Shown here piece after piece: positions 15,350 to 26,252 of a DNA stretch of 64,000 nt (positions are counted from its first letter, which is position 1; every line of letters begins with the position of its first letter). The notes beneath the pieces are model-generated. The model saw only the letters and a program-made list of their open reading frames with translations, was not told the origin of the DNA and did not search any database. Location: positions 14,424,621 through 14,488,620 of the forward strand of contig OY992840.1 of NCBI GenBank assembly GCA_963921425.1, read 5' to 3'. A program made the translations under genes and the position numbers. Origin of the DNA: Dryas octopetala. Its lineage: Eukaryota; Streptophyta; Magnoliopsida; Rosales; Rosaceae.

Positions 15350-16653
15350 CTAGGCATGTTTGTTTGAAGGCTTCTTGTTTATGATTAGATGTTGAAGGGT
15401 CTCGAGCAGCTGAGGACAGAGAGCCCTCAACCAAAACCCCACTTTGACCCAAGATGGCTCTGCCAAGTACATGTCTCCACGGCAAGCGCTGTCCACAATT
15501 GCCTTTGTGCACCCTTCTGTTGACTCACTTGGTGAGAAGCTTGTACGAACCTAAAAAAACAACACATAATTATATCACATACATAGATAAAAAATAAAAA
15601 ATTAATCTCATTGATGACCTATATTCAGTCTGATAACATATGCAAACCTTCAATTTTGTACGGTTAGAGCTACAAGGCCGGCCCTAAGATTTTGGGGTCC
15701 GGAGCAAACTAAAAAATTTAGTCGATCAATCTTTCATGTACATTACTTAAAACTAATATAGTTCTAGTATAGAACTATATAAAGAATTTATAAAATTTAA
15801 AGACTCTCAACATTTCGAAACAAGACAATTGCTTACTTCACCTAATGAGATGAGTTACGAGCTCAAAAGAGTTGGAAAAGAATAAATTAATTAATTAGTA
15901 CCTCTGATGCAAACTGGGGGCTTCTTGTCATTTCTGATTCAACCACCCCTGGACTCACAATTGTTATCCCAATATCAGATCCCAGTTCAGCTCTCAATGT
16001 CTCAAAGAAGCACGTCTGGGCTGCCTTGCTTGCCTGCACAACAAGCCAACACATTTGTATGTTGTAATTTTGTACCACCAAATCAATTAGTAAACATGCT
16101 AATTAGAAAGGGTACCGTGACTTAGAGTCTGAGTATATTTCTTTTTTACTGAAAAATACTTTATTGAAGAAAACTAAACAGAATTACAATCAAATTGAAG
16201 CTGCTGCGGTTGAAGCTATACAATAACTTCCCACACCCAACTAATAAGATCTACACAATGTAAAACAAAACAGGCAAGAGCATGTGCTGTCATATTACAA
16301 TTATATTTAGGTTAACTACAAAAATGGTCCTCCAACTTTCATTCATGTCTCAAAATGGTCCACAAACTTCTAAACGTGATAAATTTGTCCACGAACTTTT
16401 CAAAGTGTTTCAAATCGGTACAAATGTTAACTTTTATCCGGTCAGTTGACGGAAGTGATGATCACTTTTATGGGGGTATTTTTGTACATTAAAAAAACAA
16501 ACTAAAAAAAATTAAAAACAAAAATATTGAAAACAAACTGGAAAAAAAAAAACTAAAACTAAAAGAAAAAAATAAAAAGGGGAGGCCCCCCGTCGCCCAC
16601 CCCCTGCTGCCTCCACCCTCCCCCTCCCTCTTCCCCCGGCCCCCGTCGCACCC

Positions 16654-16694
<41 letters not shown>

Positions 16695-18107
16695 TTCCCA
16701 GATTTTCACGGCAATTTTTTTCAGTTTGTTTTTTTTTCTAAATGGACAAAAATATTCCCATAAAAGTGGTCATGTGCACCATCACTTTCGTCAACTAACT
16801 GGATGAAAGTTAACATTTGTACCGACTTGAAATACTTTGAAAAGTTTGTGAGCAAAATTTGTCACGTTTTGAAGTTTGTGGACCGCTTTGAGACACGAGT
16901 AAAAGTTGAAAGACCATTTTTATATTTACCCCATTATATTAAAGCATACTAGGAAAGCATGAGCTACCCCTCCCCTTCCCAGGGCTGCGACACATAACTA
17001 TAGCGAAACTCAAACATAGTGTATTTAAAATGTATATGTATATATAATATTTGAAGCATACAGTGCATACTAGACTAAACTTAAAGCATTAATTTTTCTT
17101 ACATTGTAGAAACTCAACTTTGGTAGGGCAAACCATGTTGCACATGAAGAGATTACAACAATCTTCCCTTTGCTTTTTCTTAGGTGTGGAATTGAAAAAT
17201 GGGTGCAATTCACGGAACCCCAGAAATTTATGTCCTACAACAAATTAAATCAACATGAACGAATCTGTAAACTGACTTGTATTAGAGGGTTGGGTACATC
17301 TTCAAACAATCCAGTAAAAAATGAAATAATACCATACCATAATCGAAGCAGCATTAGAGGGTTGGGTAGAATCTTCAAACAAGCCAACTTGCAGAACCCC
17401 GGCATTGTTCACCAAATGGTTCACTATGGCACACATATAGCCATGCATATATGACATATCAATTAGTACAAACACGAAGAGTACGTTCTTTGTATCATTT
17501 CAACTGATTATGTTTTTTGGTCTTACATTGGCCGAAGTGATTGAGTGTTTGATGAACAAGTCGTTTGCAGTCTTCAAGTTTTGAAACATCAGCTGGGAGC
17601 ACAATGGCATCAGGACAGCCCAGCGCTCGAGCTTTATCGGCCACTGCGCGAAGACGGTCCTCTCTTCTTGCTGCCAACGCTAAACGAGCTCCTCTTCTAC
17701 CATACTCATATGCCAAATGCTTCAAAATACATATATACTTGGATTTAATTAATTCTAATATTATTTAACTCAATCAATACTTAACCCACATAATAACATT
17801 GGTTAAGAATCTTAAGATATATAAGAAAAATGTACAAATAATTAATAAACAAACACATGATTGCATAAATAATTAAATCTAGTATAGTTTTTTTTTTTTT
17901 TTTTTTTTAATGTGTACTAACCTCGCCAATTCCTGAAGAAGCTCCAGTGATGAGGACAACTTTTCCGGCCATGTTTTCGATGCATTTGGATCGATATATG
18001 AAACGAAAAAACTTGTAAATGAGAAAGGTTGGTAGGAAGAAGATAAATCCAATGAGTGTAATTAGAGGGAGTAGTATGTTTAACACTTTGTGAATCAAAT
18101 CATCCAT
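15350..18107 (-). CDS. 11-beta-hydroxysteroid dehydrogenase-like SDR (steroleosin type), short intact copy
   Basis: NADP-dependent short-chain dehydrogenase of the plant HSD/steroleosin family. Relatives sit on oil bodies or ER through an N-terminal hydrophobic hairpin and oxidise or reduce sterol-type substrates, but the true substrate here is unknown. Six exons on the reverse strand, 18107-17922, 17719-17527, 17423-17338, 17234-17103, 16033-15902 and 15550-15350, give 309 residues in one frame. Visible: hydrophobic N-terminus with prolines (residues 8-30), cofactor motif GASSGIG (55-61), NNAG (132-135), Ser185, Tyr198 and Lys202 (YNASK). It is about 40 residues shorter than the sister at 23.65-25.41 kb: exon 5 lacks 11 residues and the C-terminus ends early after INKKPSNKHA. 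Intron 4 is about 1.07 kb because it holds a transposable element. Probably functional, with possible loss of C-terminal substrate contacts. Confidence 0.83.
16310..16932. mobile_element. Mutator-like inverted-repeat element in intron 4 of the middle dehydrogenase
   Basis: Long terminal inverted repeats of roughly 190 bp: the left arm starts GGTTAACTACAAAAATGG and the right arm ends in its imperfect reverse complement near CCATTTTTATATTTACC. They flank a core of about 200 bp that is strikingly GC-rich and contains a (TC)n run at about 16659-16688. Candidate target duplications are ATTATATTTA (16300-16309) and ATTATATTAA (16933-16942), 9-10 bp with a mismatch, which fits Mutator-like elements. 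No transposase is encoded. The core unlike the arms suggests captured host DNA. Confidence 0.7.
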
Positions 18108-18677
18108 AGCTTAATTAATTAGCTACCAGGAGAGAGAGAGAGATATATATATATATATTTATCGATAGAGATTGTAGTTATGTTGGGTGGACGTTACGAA
18201 CTTAAGATGATGTGCGCATCGTGCGCCAAACGGATCCATACAGTTAATTGATGATTAAAAAATTGTTAATATTATGAAAAAAAAAAAAAACAGAGTATAT
18301 ATGTTTTGTTAATCTTTTTATGTTCTCTTCTCTTTGGCTGGCCCATGGGCTTGGGCCCGCCACAATACCCAAGAATGCTATGTTTGTGTATTCCAAAATT
18401 ATGTATGTGAAATACTTTCTTTCATGATAACGACATAATTACTCTTTAAGAACCATTCTATAATGATAAAAGAAAACTTCCTTTGAATAATGAAATATTG
18501 AAAATGTTATATTTTCTGAAAATATAAGCATATTAGAAGGCTCCCTTTGAATAAGGAAAAGAGTTATTGATGTTGGGAAAGACAACGCCTTATACAAGGC
18601 CAATGGATTATTTGATAATCCTGCGGATGGACTTTTCCCACTTTTATGTATTCAAATGAGACAACAAAATAAAGTGG
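18108..18677. other. Upstream region of the middle dehydrogenase
   Basis: Just upstream of the start codon lie a (GA)n/(TA)n tract at about 18130-18162, the reverse-strand TATA-rich leader, and poly-A runs. Around 18571 a TGTTGGGAAAG phrase resembles an LTR beginning, but a matching end with a target duplication was not found. No gene was seen. Confidence 0.45.
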
Positions 18678-19515
18678 GTAGCAACTAGGGGTGGGCATTA
18701 ATACCGGGATACCGAACCCATACCGATTCCATCTCGTCCCATCTCGGTTATGTCCCGTACCGTTTAGGTCCCGTAATTTTTGGGATGATCCCGTACCGAT
18801 CCCGAATATAATGGGATGGGAACGGTACCAACATTTCAATCCCATCCCGTCCCGTCCCGTCCCGTATATAATTAATTTTATTATTTTTATTTTATTTTAT
18901 ATCATTCCCCTTCTTTTCCCCCATAAGACCTGACATGCCTGAGCCCTTCTTTCAATTATTATTTTTTTTTTTTCTCTTTGTTCTGTCATCTTTTTCCCCC
19001 TTCCCCTTTCTTCTCTCAACTCTCTTCCCCCCTCCCCGTACACTTTCATTTTTTTTTTCTTTGTTCTGTCTTCCCCCCTCCCAGATTCTCTCAACTCTCT
19101 TCCCCTCCTAGGCTCCTAGTGCTTCTCCCTTTCTCTTCCCAGGTGCTGCGCAAAACCCAGCCACTGAGCCACCCATCTGCGTGTGCGTCACAACCACGGC
19201 CAGATTCCGGCGAGCTTCCCTCGGCCTTGAATCCGATGACCCAGACCACTGGCAAGCTTCCTTCGCCGACGCAAGACCTCCCATAACCCCTCACAGTCGC
19301 GAGAACAGCTTGGAGAAGCTCCCCCATCGCTGGCCTTCCACGGTACCGAACCCGTCCCGAACCCATCCCAAACCCATCCCATACCACATTGTTTGGTTTT
19401 GATCGGTACCATGGTCATCCCATCCCGATCCCATCCCGAATAGAAATTCCGGTATTGGGAACGGGATGAGGTCAATCCCATCCCCCCCCGTCCCGTGCCC
19501 ACCCCTAGTAGCAAC
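18678..19515. mobile_element. hAT-type non-autonomous element with 8-bp target duplication
   Basis: The element runs 18686-19507 (822 bp), with termini TAGGGGTGGGCA and its exact reverse complement TGCCCACCCCTA. It is flanked by perfect 8-bp direct repeats GTAGCAAC at 18678-18685 and 19508-19515. An 8-bp duplication and a TAGGG-type terminus are diagnostic of the hAT superfamily. Sub-terminal regions carry degenerate repeats of TCCCGTCCCG and TCGGTACC types in opposite orientation. The core (about 18970-19340) is C-rich and has no transposase. Open stretches in the core are probably fortuitous. Confidence 0.88.
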
Positions 19516-20608
19516 ATATAATTAGGCAAAGAAAAATAAAGAAGATACCTAATTTAATGTGGTTCGAAATATGCCTACGTTCACATATAATAATAGTATT
19601 TTCTTTCACTATGTAAAATAATAGGATTACAAGAAACAATCTCACAAAAAAAATGGCTAAACACTTTCTCTTAGATTCTCTCAAGAGAATCTCTCTTTTC
19701 ACTCAATTGAGGCTTTTTCTCAATTCTCACAAGTGAGGTTTTCCTTAATTCTCAAACTCTTTTTAAAAAGTTTGGATGCCTTTCAAATGCCTTATCTGGC
19801 TTGCTTGGCTTGCTTTGCTTGCTTTTAATTGCAAGATTCTGATGCCTTTATTTAGGCAATTAGTATGATGGCACATTGGTAAATATTGTGATGGTTGGAA
19901 TGCTAAGTTTAACTTCTCCATATTTTACCATCAATGTTTGCATGCTAATTCAATGCTTTTTTTCTTCTCATTTCGCTGCACCAACTTAGCTATACCTATA
20001 GCTAGCTCTCCTTTGTTGTAAATGTGAGCCCCAAAAACTACAGCAACTTATTTTGCTCATGTGGTTTTACACAAAAGACATGGCTCACCTCTTCAATGCA
20101 TGTGATTGAATTTTCAATAGGAGGGATACCAATGGGCCCATTAGGCCGAATTATGATTTTGGTACTTATAATTTCAATTATCTCAATTTGATATGGTAGT
20201 TAATTGTTTCAATTGTGGTACAATTGCTTAATTTTATCATTTTTTTTTTTTATCTAAAAAGCCTAACATACTCCTTGACGTGTCTCTCATGTGCATTCCA
20301 TAAAAAATGACATCTATTGGTGTAAATTGGACTTTTTAGGTTGAAAATTTGACGAAATTAAGCAAATTAATTGAATCAATTAGTAAATTACAGTCCTAAA
20401 ATTGAGGCAATTGAATCGATATACAGTTACCTTAGTGGAACTTGACCAAATTGCAAGTTCGAAATCCATATTATAGCCTATTAATTATAATAAGGATTCT
20501 AAGTTGGGACATCATCCAATAAAATGGAGAGTAATATTACTAAACTACTAACTAGTTGGTATATATGCAACCTTTATATAAATTGTTAGCACATTTTCCA
20601 TAACAATT
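19516..20608. other. Spacer with probable old repeat DNA
   Basis: A phrase near 19558 (GTGGTTCGAAATATGCCTAC) resembles Copia LTR sequence, and two AT-rich arms at about 20150-20268 and 20325-20440 are imperfect inverted repeats around a unique centre, suggesting an eroded foldback element. Neither has defined ends. No gene was seen. Confidence 0.35.
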
Positions 20609-20959
20609 TAAGGGCCCGTTTGGTATCCTACTCAAATTTTTTTATCAAAAATTAAGATTTTTTTTTTTAAATGTGAGTTTTCAAAATCAATTTTTAAAAT
20701 TTGAAAATGTGTTTGGTATGAAATTTGAAAATAATTTTTAAATTTAAAAAATGATGACATCTAAGAAAAAAGGAAGTGTAAAAAAAAAAAAGAGAAAAAC
20801 GATGTTTTATCATTTTTAAAAAGAGGCATGTTTTTGAATTTTTTTTCTAAAAACTGTTTTTAAAAATGGTCTACCAAACACGTTTTCTTGACTAAAACTT
20901 GTTTTTTGGTTTTTAAAAACAAAAAATAGTTTTTGAATAGAATATCAAACAGGCCCTAA
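20609..20959. mobile_element. Harbinger/Tourist-type MITE
   Basis: The element runs 20612-20956 (345 bp). The left end GGGCCCGTTTGGTATCC and the right end, which reads GGGCCTGTTTGATATTC on the other strand, are imperfect inverted repeats. It is flanked by TAA at 20609-20611 and 20957-20959, the 3-bp target of PIF/Harbinger elements. The interior is AT-rich, largely self-complementary and non-coding. Confidence 0.8.
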
Positions 20960-21320
20960 GCTTTTTGAGTTAAGTAGTTATCTAACATGGTATCAAATCT
21001 TGTTTGCAAAATGTTTGGTTCGAAATTTCTAATCCTCATTTTACACTTATTTGTTAATCTGCAGGGAGCTAGGGTGCAAGGTGAAGTTGCATCTGTGTTG
21101 CATATAATTAAATTGCCTCTCTAGCTCTATATGTCTGCCGACATGCAAGATAATCAAGCTAAAAGTTACATTCCAATTTATTTAAATTTAAAATCTTTTC
21201 AAGACTGTGTAGTACTTGACCAATAGCTGCTTCAAATTTATATAAATATTGAATGTAAATAGACTAGAACAGTAAGGAAATATCCAAGTACCTAAAAAAG
21301 CCAACTATATCATAATAACT
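20960..21320. other. Spacer with a possible Copia primer-binding site
   Basis: TGGTATCAAATC at about 20989-21000 resembles the tRNA-Met primer-binding site (TGGTATCAGAGC) of plant Copia elements. The sequence before it does not match the 3' LTR-like sequence at 22.5 kb, so it may belong to another element. No gene was seen. Confidence 0.35.
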
Positions 21321-22440
21321 ATGTTAGAATTGAGTCGTATAGCTTCTCAACTTGAAGTTGTTCTCAGTGTGTTAGCTATGAGCCCATCTCGTGTCTATCT
21401 CCTTTTATATGTCGATGATATTATTATAACAGGAAATAGTGAATCTCATATTCAGTTGGTCAAGAATGCCTTACACCATGAATTTGACATAAAAGATCTT
21501 GGAGATTTACACTACTTCTAAGGTTTACAGATTCATTATTTGAAGGATGGTCTGTTTGTATCTCAACAGAAATATGCAAAAGATATTATTCATAAGGCAA
21601 GCATGGACAGCTGCCATACTCAAATCACTTCATGTCATTCTGGGGTCAAATTGTTAAAAGATGAAGGTGTCTTGTTATCTCATAAAGATGTTTCTCTTTA
21701 TTGAAGTTTGGTAGGTTGCTTACAATACTTGACATTCACTAGACCTGATATTTCCTATAGTGTCAATACTGTATGTCAGTTCATGCAACAACCTACAGAT
21801 CTACATCTTATAGCAGTTAAAAGAATTCTGAGGTATATCCAAGGTACATTGGACTATGGCATTACTTATAAGAAAGGGAATTCAGAGTCTACTCAGTTAG
21901 CTACTTTACAGGCCTACTATGATACATCTTGGACAAATGGTTTTAATCACAAGAGGTCTGCTAATGCAGGTTTAGATGAAACTCTACAGGCCTACTGTGA
22001 TGCAGATTGGGCAGGAAATCCCAATGACAGAAGATCGACCACAAGCTTTGTCATCATGCTTAATGGTTCTCCTATTTCTTGGTGTAGCAAGAAGCAAAAT
22101 GTCGTGTCTAGATCATCCACTGAAGCTGAATATAGAAGTATGGCAGATACTACTTCTGAGATTTTATGGCTCAAGCATCTTCTTTCTAATTTGCATTTTA
22201 CTCTTCCTACTTCTCCTGTGCTGCATTGTGACAACATCTCAGCTCTAGCCCTTGCCTCAAATCCTATTCACAATTCTAAACTCAAGCATATTGAGGTCGA
22301 TGTTCATTTTACCAGAGAAAAAGTTAAAGAAGGATCACTGGTGATCACTGGTGCTTCAGTTTGTGTCCTCAGCTGAACAACTTGCAGATATCTTCACCAA
22401 AGGGCTTTGCTCGCCTCAACATTCTTACTTGTGTTCTAGC
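21321..22440 (+). mobile_element. Ty1/Copia polyprotein remnant: end of reverse transcriptase plus RNase H
   Basis: One forward frame reads from the reverse-transcriptase YVDDIIITG motif, through the linker (KRILRYIQGTLDYGI), to the RNase H region (YCDADWAGNPNDRRSTTSF, SSTEAEYRSMAD, LHCDN, KHIEVDVHF). It is inactive. A TAA at 21519-21521 and a TGA at about 21702-21704 interrupt it. A short direct duplication near 22338-22352 shifts the frame before the terminal EQLADIFTKGL. The RNase H region has an internal partial duplication around two LQAY copies (about 21908 and 21985). Gag, protease and integrase are missing. Confidence 0.9.
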
Positions 22441-22465
22441 TTGATGATTGGTCCTCACCATCAAG

Positions 22466-22720
22466 CTGGGGGGGGGGGGGGGTGTTAGCATTAGTCTGTT
22501 AGTCTTATTAGTTTACTATGCTAGGTGTCATAATTCAATTGGTACGTAGTTAGATGTGTTAGTTACAAGGTTCAGCTCAATATATAAGAGTTATTACTGT
22601 ACACTACTCGATTATTCTGAATCATTCTTTCTATAATAAACAGATACATATTGTTTTGTTTCTTTAGAATTCTCTTTAAATTTGTGTAATCTTCACAAGC
22701 TTTCACCCATGATGCTGAGT
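22466..22720 (+). mobile_element. Polypurine tract and partial 3' LTR of the Copia remnant
   Basis: A run of about 16 G ends directly before TGTTAGCA at 22483, the usual polypurine-tract and TG-start arrangement. A TATA-like segment (ATATATAAG, about 22579) and AATAAA-like signals follow. The LTR end is not certain, and no target duplication was identified. Confidence 0.5.
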
Positions 22721-23653
22721 GGGTGAGATTCTTTCTTTTTCTTTAATAGCTCACGTGGGAAGCCCATATTCAATTGAAGTGAAGCTCCATCTAGTATTTT
22801 TTGGTCAACAAGTTCCATCTAGAATGTGCAAGCTAGCTTGGACAACATGTGGCAAATTTTGTGGAGCCACTTGGTTGTTTCTTGTATTCTCTAATCTTCC
22901 CAAGGCTTCCTTAATTGATTTTTCTCTAGAATGGTTGTTTCTTGTGTTCTCTAATCTTCCCAAGGCTTAATTAATTTTCTCTAGAGGAGAAATAAACAGA
23001 GCTCCGTATGATAGTGCATTTGATCATTTGGGCCTTTGAATAGAAATTTAGGAGTGTTTCTTCTTAATCAGCCTCTTGCAAAAGCCCTTCCGCAAGACCC
23101 GATTAAGCTAAAACCCAGTACGAACATTCACATTGGGCCTCTTTTGGAGACCCAATACCAACCAATCATAATCACACTGGAAACCTAAACCCACTGTCTT
23201 GTCTCACTTGGTCATTTTCTGTAGTGAAAAAGACATGCATACGTACTGCAATATCACACTCTTTCTTGGGATACCAAAACCAAATAAATGGTTAAGTAAT
23301 TGATAATCCAAAAAATAAAAAGCCCTAAATTTAATATTTTTCCAGCTCAAAAAGAGATCATTTAGATAGTAACAAACAAAAACATAGATCTTTAGATAGT
23401 AGCAAACAAAAACATACTTGTGTAGATATATGAAAATGGTTGATCAAGCAACATAACCACACTCTTCTAGTACTACTTACGAGACAAACACATATAGTAT
23501 CCTTTATTCTCTACCCATATCCTACTTGCAAACATTACTGCAGAAAACACAATCTTAAACTAGTAAGTAGTAACCCATAGAGCTCACATACAGATATAGA
23601 ACATGCATGATATACATAAAAGGTAGCCAAAATCCCAACAGCAAGTACTTCAA
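22721..23653. other. Spacer with small local duplications
   Basis: A tandem duplication of about 60 bp occurs at 22870-22985 (two copies of a tract containing TCTAATCTTCCCAAGGCTT). A second of about 30 bp lies near 23352-23415 (AGATAGTA-CAAACAAAAACATA). The remainder is unremarkable AT-rich DNA including the 3' flank of the reverse-strand dehydrogenase. No gene was seen. Confidence 0.5.
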
Positions 23654-25407
23654 TTAATCTGTCTTGACCTGAGAAGTGTGGATGGTTTCTGGGTAGGGAA
23701 GATTCTTTGCTCCAGTGTAGTCCAAGACTTTCTTGCTTGGTGCTTCTTTGGCTGGAACTCCATCCCTAGTCATGTACATCAATCTGTAACCCCACTCAAG
23801 CACCTCAGGGCAGAACACCTTCCATATATATGTCACTCTGAACCATGCTGGCTCTGTCAAGTACCTCTCCCCACGGCAAGCGCTGTTCACTATTGCTCTG
23901 GCACATTCTTGTGCACTCTCAATTGGAGTTGCACTTATTTGAACCTACCAAGTACAACAAGCACCGCAAACAATTAATATGAGGACCATAGAATAAATTG
24001 GGGTTATGTAGCTCAATCGATACAAGCAAATTAGTAATCACGTAAATTGGTTATCTATTACTAATAGTATATCGACGCTATTTGAAATAAAAACCTCAAA
24101 TGAAAAACAGTTAAGTTAGAGACAATATCGGTACAATATGGGGAATCCCATTGGGTGTACATATAATGAAGAATTAAATAGCTGAAATGAAGGGAATTAG
24201 ATGTAGGTAGGTAGCCTAAGCTTGCTTACATCTCTCAAATCTTGATCTACATCCACGTTGCCATCCTTGAGTAAGTGTTTGCCTTGGGTGAGCTCTGACT
24301 CTATGTATCCAGGAGTCACAATTGTTATTTGGATGTCCGGCCCAAATTCGATCCTCAGTGTCTCAAACATGCTCAACAGAGCTGCTTTACTTGCCTGATC
24401 ATCAATTGTATATATATGACCAAAATTAAAACTTTGAATTTCGGGTAAAGGCGTATACTATATCTATTAATTACTGTAAAAAAGTTAAAGACTACTTACA
24501 TTATAGATGCTCATTCTTGGTGCAGGCAACCATGCAGCAGCGGAAGAAATCACCACAATCTTACCTTTGCTACTTTTCAGGTGTGGAACTGCAAAACGAG
24601 TCGTATAAACTGAACCCCAAAAGTTTGTGTCCTGCAACAACCAGGCGTTTCAACTTCTAGTACTTCATTCCAGTAACGTGACATCATATGTGTTTGTGTT
24701 TTACTTGTAAATAAATGAATTATGAGAGTCTAATATACTAATTTATGATAGACTACCACGTTATTTAAAATTTCAAACTTCTTGGAATCCCTAGACGCTT
24801 TGCAACACATATATTATTAGCCAATTAATAGCAAAATGAAATTTAATTAGAGGGATAATTACCATAATAGTTCTAAAATTAGTGATGTCAGTTGTTTCTT
24901 CCAACATGCAAACTGAACTGATCCCAGCATTATTCACCAGATGGTCCACTGCATCACACATATACATACACCAATCATGTCATTAATTAGTTCATTAATT
25001 ATTTATATAATTTTGCACATATACTTACACCGTCCAAAGTGATTCATTGTGTCATCAACAAGTCTCTTGCAGTCCTCAACCTTCGAAACATCTGCACGAA
25101 CCATAAGAACATCCGGAGCCCCACACTCCATGGCCCGACCCACAACTTCTCGGAGCAAGTTTTCCCTCCGACCCACAAGGGCCAAGCGTGCCCCTCTCTT
25201 CGCATACTCATACGCCAACTGCTCGCCGATACCGGAGGACGCTCCGGTGATGAGGACGACCTTCCCGGCCACATTTTCACTGAAAACAGAGCTCAAAACA
25301 GAGGAGAAGAGCTTGAAGAAGTAAAATGGGGGTAAGAAAACGCAGAGGGAGAAGAAGGTGAAGGGAGGAGCTATGAGGTTCAAGAACTTGTGGATAAGAG
25401 TCAACAT
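23654..25407 (-). CDS. HSD1: 11-beta-hydroxysteroid dehydrogenase-like SDR (steroleosin/HSD1), full-length copy
   Basis: NADP-dependent short-chain dehydrogenase of the steroleosin/HSD family. In Arabidopsis, HSD1 is an oil-body protein linked to brassinosteroid responses and seed physiology. Five exons on the reverse strand, 25407-25029, 24948-24863, 24631-24500, 24394-24230 and 23944-23654, give 350 residues, matching the family (about 349). Order: N-terminal hydrophobic hairpin with a proline-rich turn (residues 11-32, the likely oil-body or ER anchor), GASSGIG (55-61), NNAG (132-135), Ser185, YNASK (Tyr198, Lys202), SELTQGK, and a C-terminal ERYLTEPAWFRVTYIWKVFCP block. The two sister copies have an extra intron right after GASSGIGE, and here those exons are continuous. 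The start MLTLIHKF was chosen over upstream in-frame ATGs because it matches the family N-terminus and lies about 65 bp below a TATA box. Confidence 0.94.
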
Positions 25408-25471
25408 GGCTAGCTGCAAATTGATAACAGAGAAAGATGATCTGGGTTGATCAGATAGAATCTCTTTGGGG

Positions 25472-25479
25472 TTTTTATA
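25472..25479 (-). promoter_or_regulatory. TATA box of the full-length dehydrogenase gene
   Basis: TATAAAAA on the reverse strand, about 65-72 bp upstream of the chosen start codon at 25407. Spacing supports that start and implies a very short leader. Confidence 0.55.
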
Positions 25480-26252
25480 AGGCATGGAGACTTGGATGGA
25501 GAGGTAAAGTCCTAGAAGCAGAGGAGGAAGAAGGTGGTGGCAGTGTTGCATGCCAACAATATGACACGTAGTCCAGGCAATTTTTTGGTTGACGGTCTTA
25601 TTTGTCTTCATGCTCCCAAGTTTTGCCGCTTCTTTTTTATTAGAGTGGAAAATTTAGTTTGATAATTTCCATATTTATATATGACCAAAAACAAAAATTG
25701 CAAACAGAGTAAATTGACAATAGTGGTCTTTAGTTTTTTGTGGAATAGTGTATTGGGCTGGGCTTTGAAGTTGGGTGGTGGGCTGATTTGGGCTTTGTAT
25801 AACTGTATAAGTAAGCATTGTAGTCCTAATATGTAGTCAGTCAGCTTATGCTTATGGTTTGGAAGCCCAACTTCCAGTCCCAGTTGAACATTCACTAGAA
25901 AACACAAAAGTAACAACAATGACAGCTGAAGCTTGGATTTGGATGGAGATTGAATTTTTATGGTACTTGAATCAGATTGAGTTTAATATGTTTTGTTGAG
26001 AAACTTGCCTTTTCCCAAATTGCAAGCAGAGGTGATCATTCAGAATTGTATCTTTCAAACACATGTTCTGATGTTCAGCCTCTTAGTAGCTTAGCAATAT
26101 ATATGATAATTCAAGGAGTCATGAATTTGTATGCAAACCCAGTATGATCTTTGTTATTAACAAGACCATCTGTTACTGATCAGAAACACACAAGTAAAGG
26201 GCTTCTTCAGTTTTTGTTACACCTACAACTATTCTACTACTAAAGTTTTTCT
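25480..26252. other. Divergent-side spacer
   Basis: Upstream sequence of the dehydrogenase and 3' flank of the DUF4408 gene. AT-rich, with no recognisable gene or element. Confidence 0.5.

Noticed and set aside
18571-20270. Possible 1.7-kb LTR (TGTTGGG to CCTAACA) hosting the hAT-type element
   Set aside because: The ends are inverted as expected, but the flanking 5 bp do not match and no partner LTR was found, so it is too weak to call.
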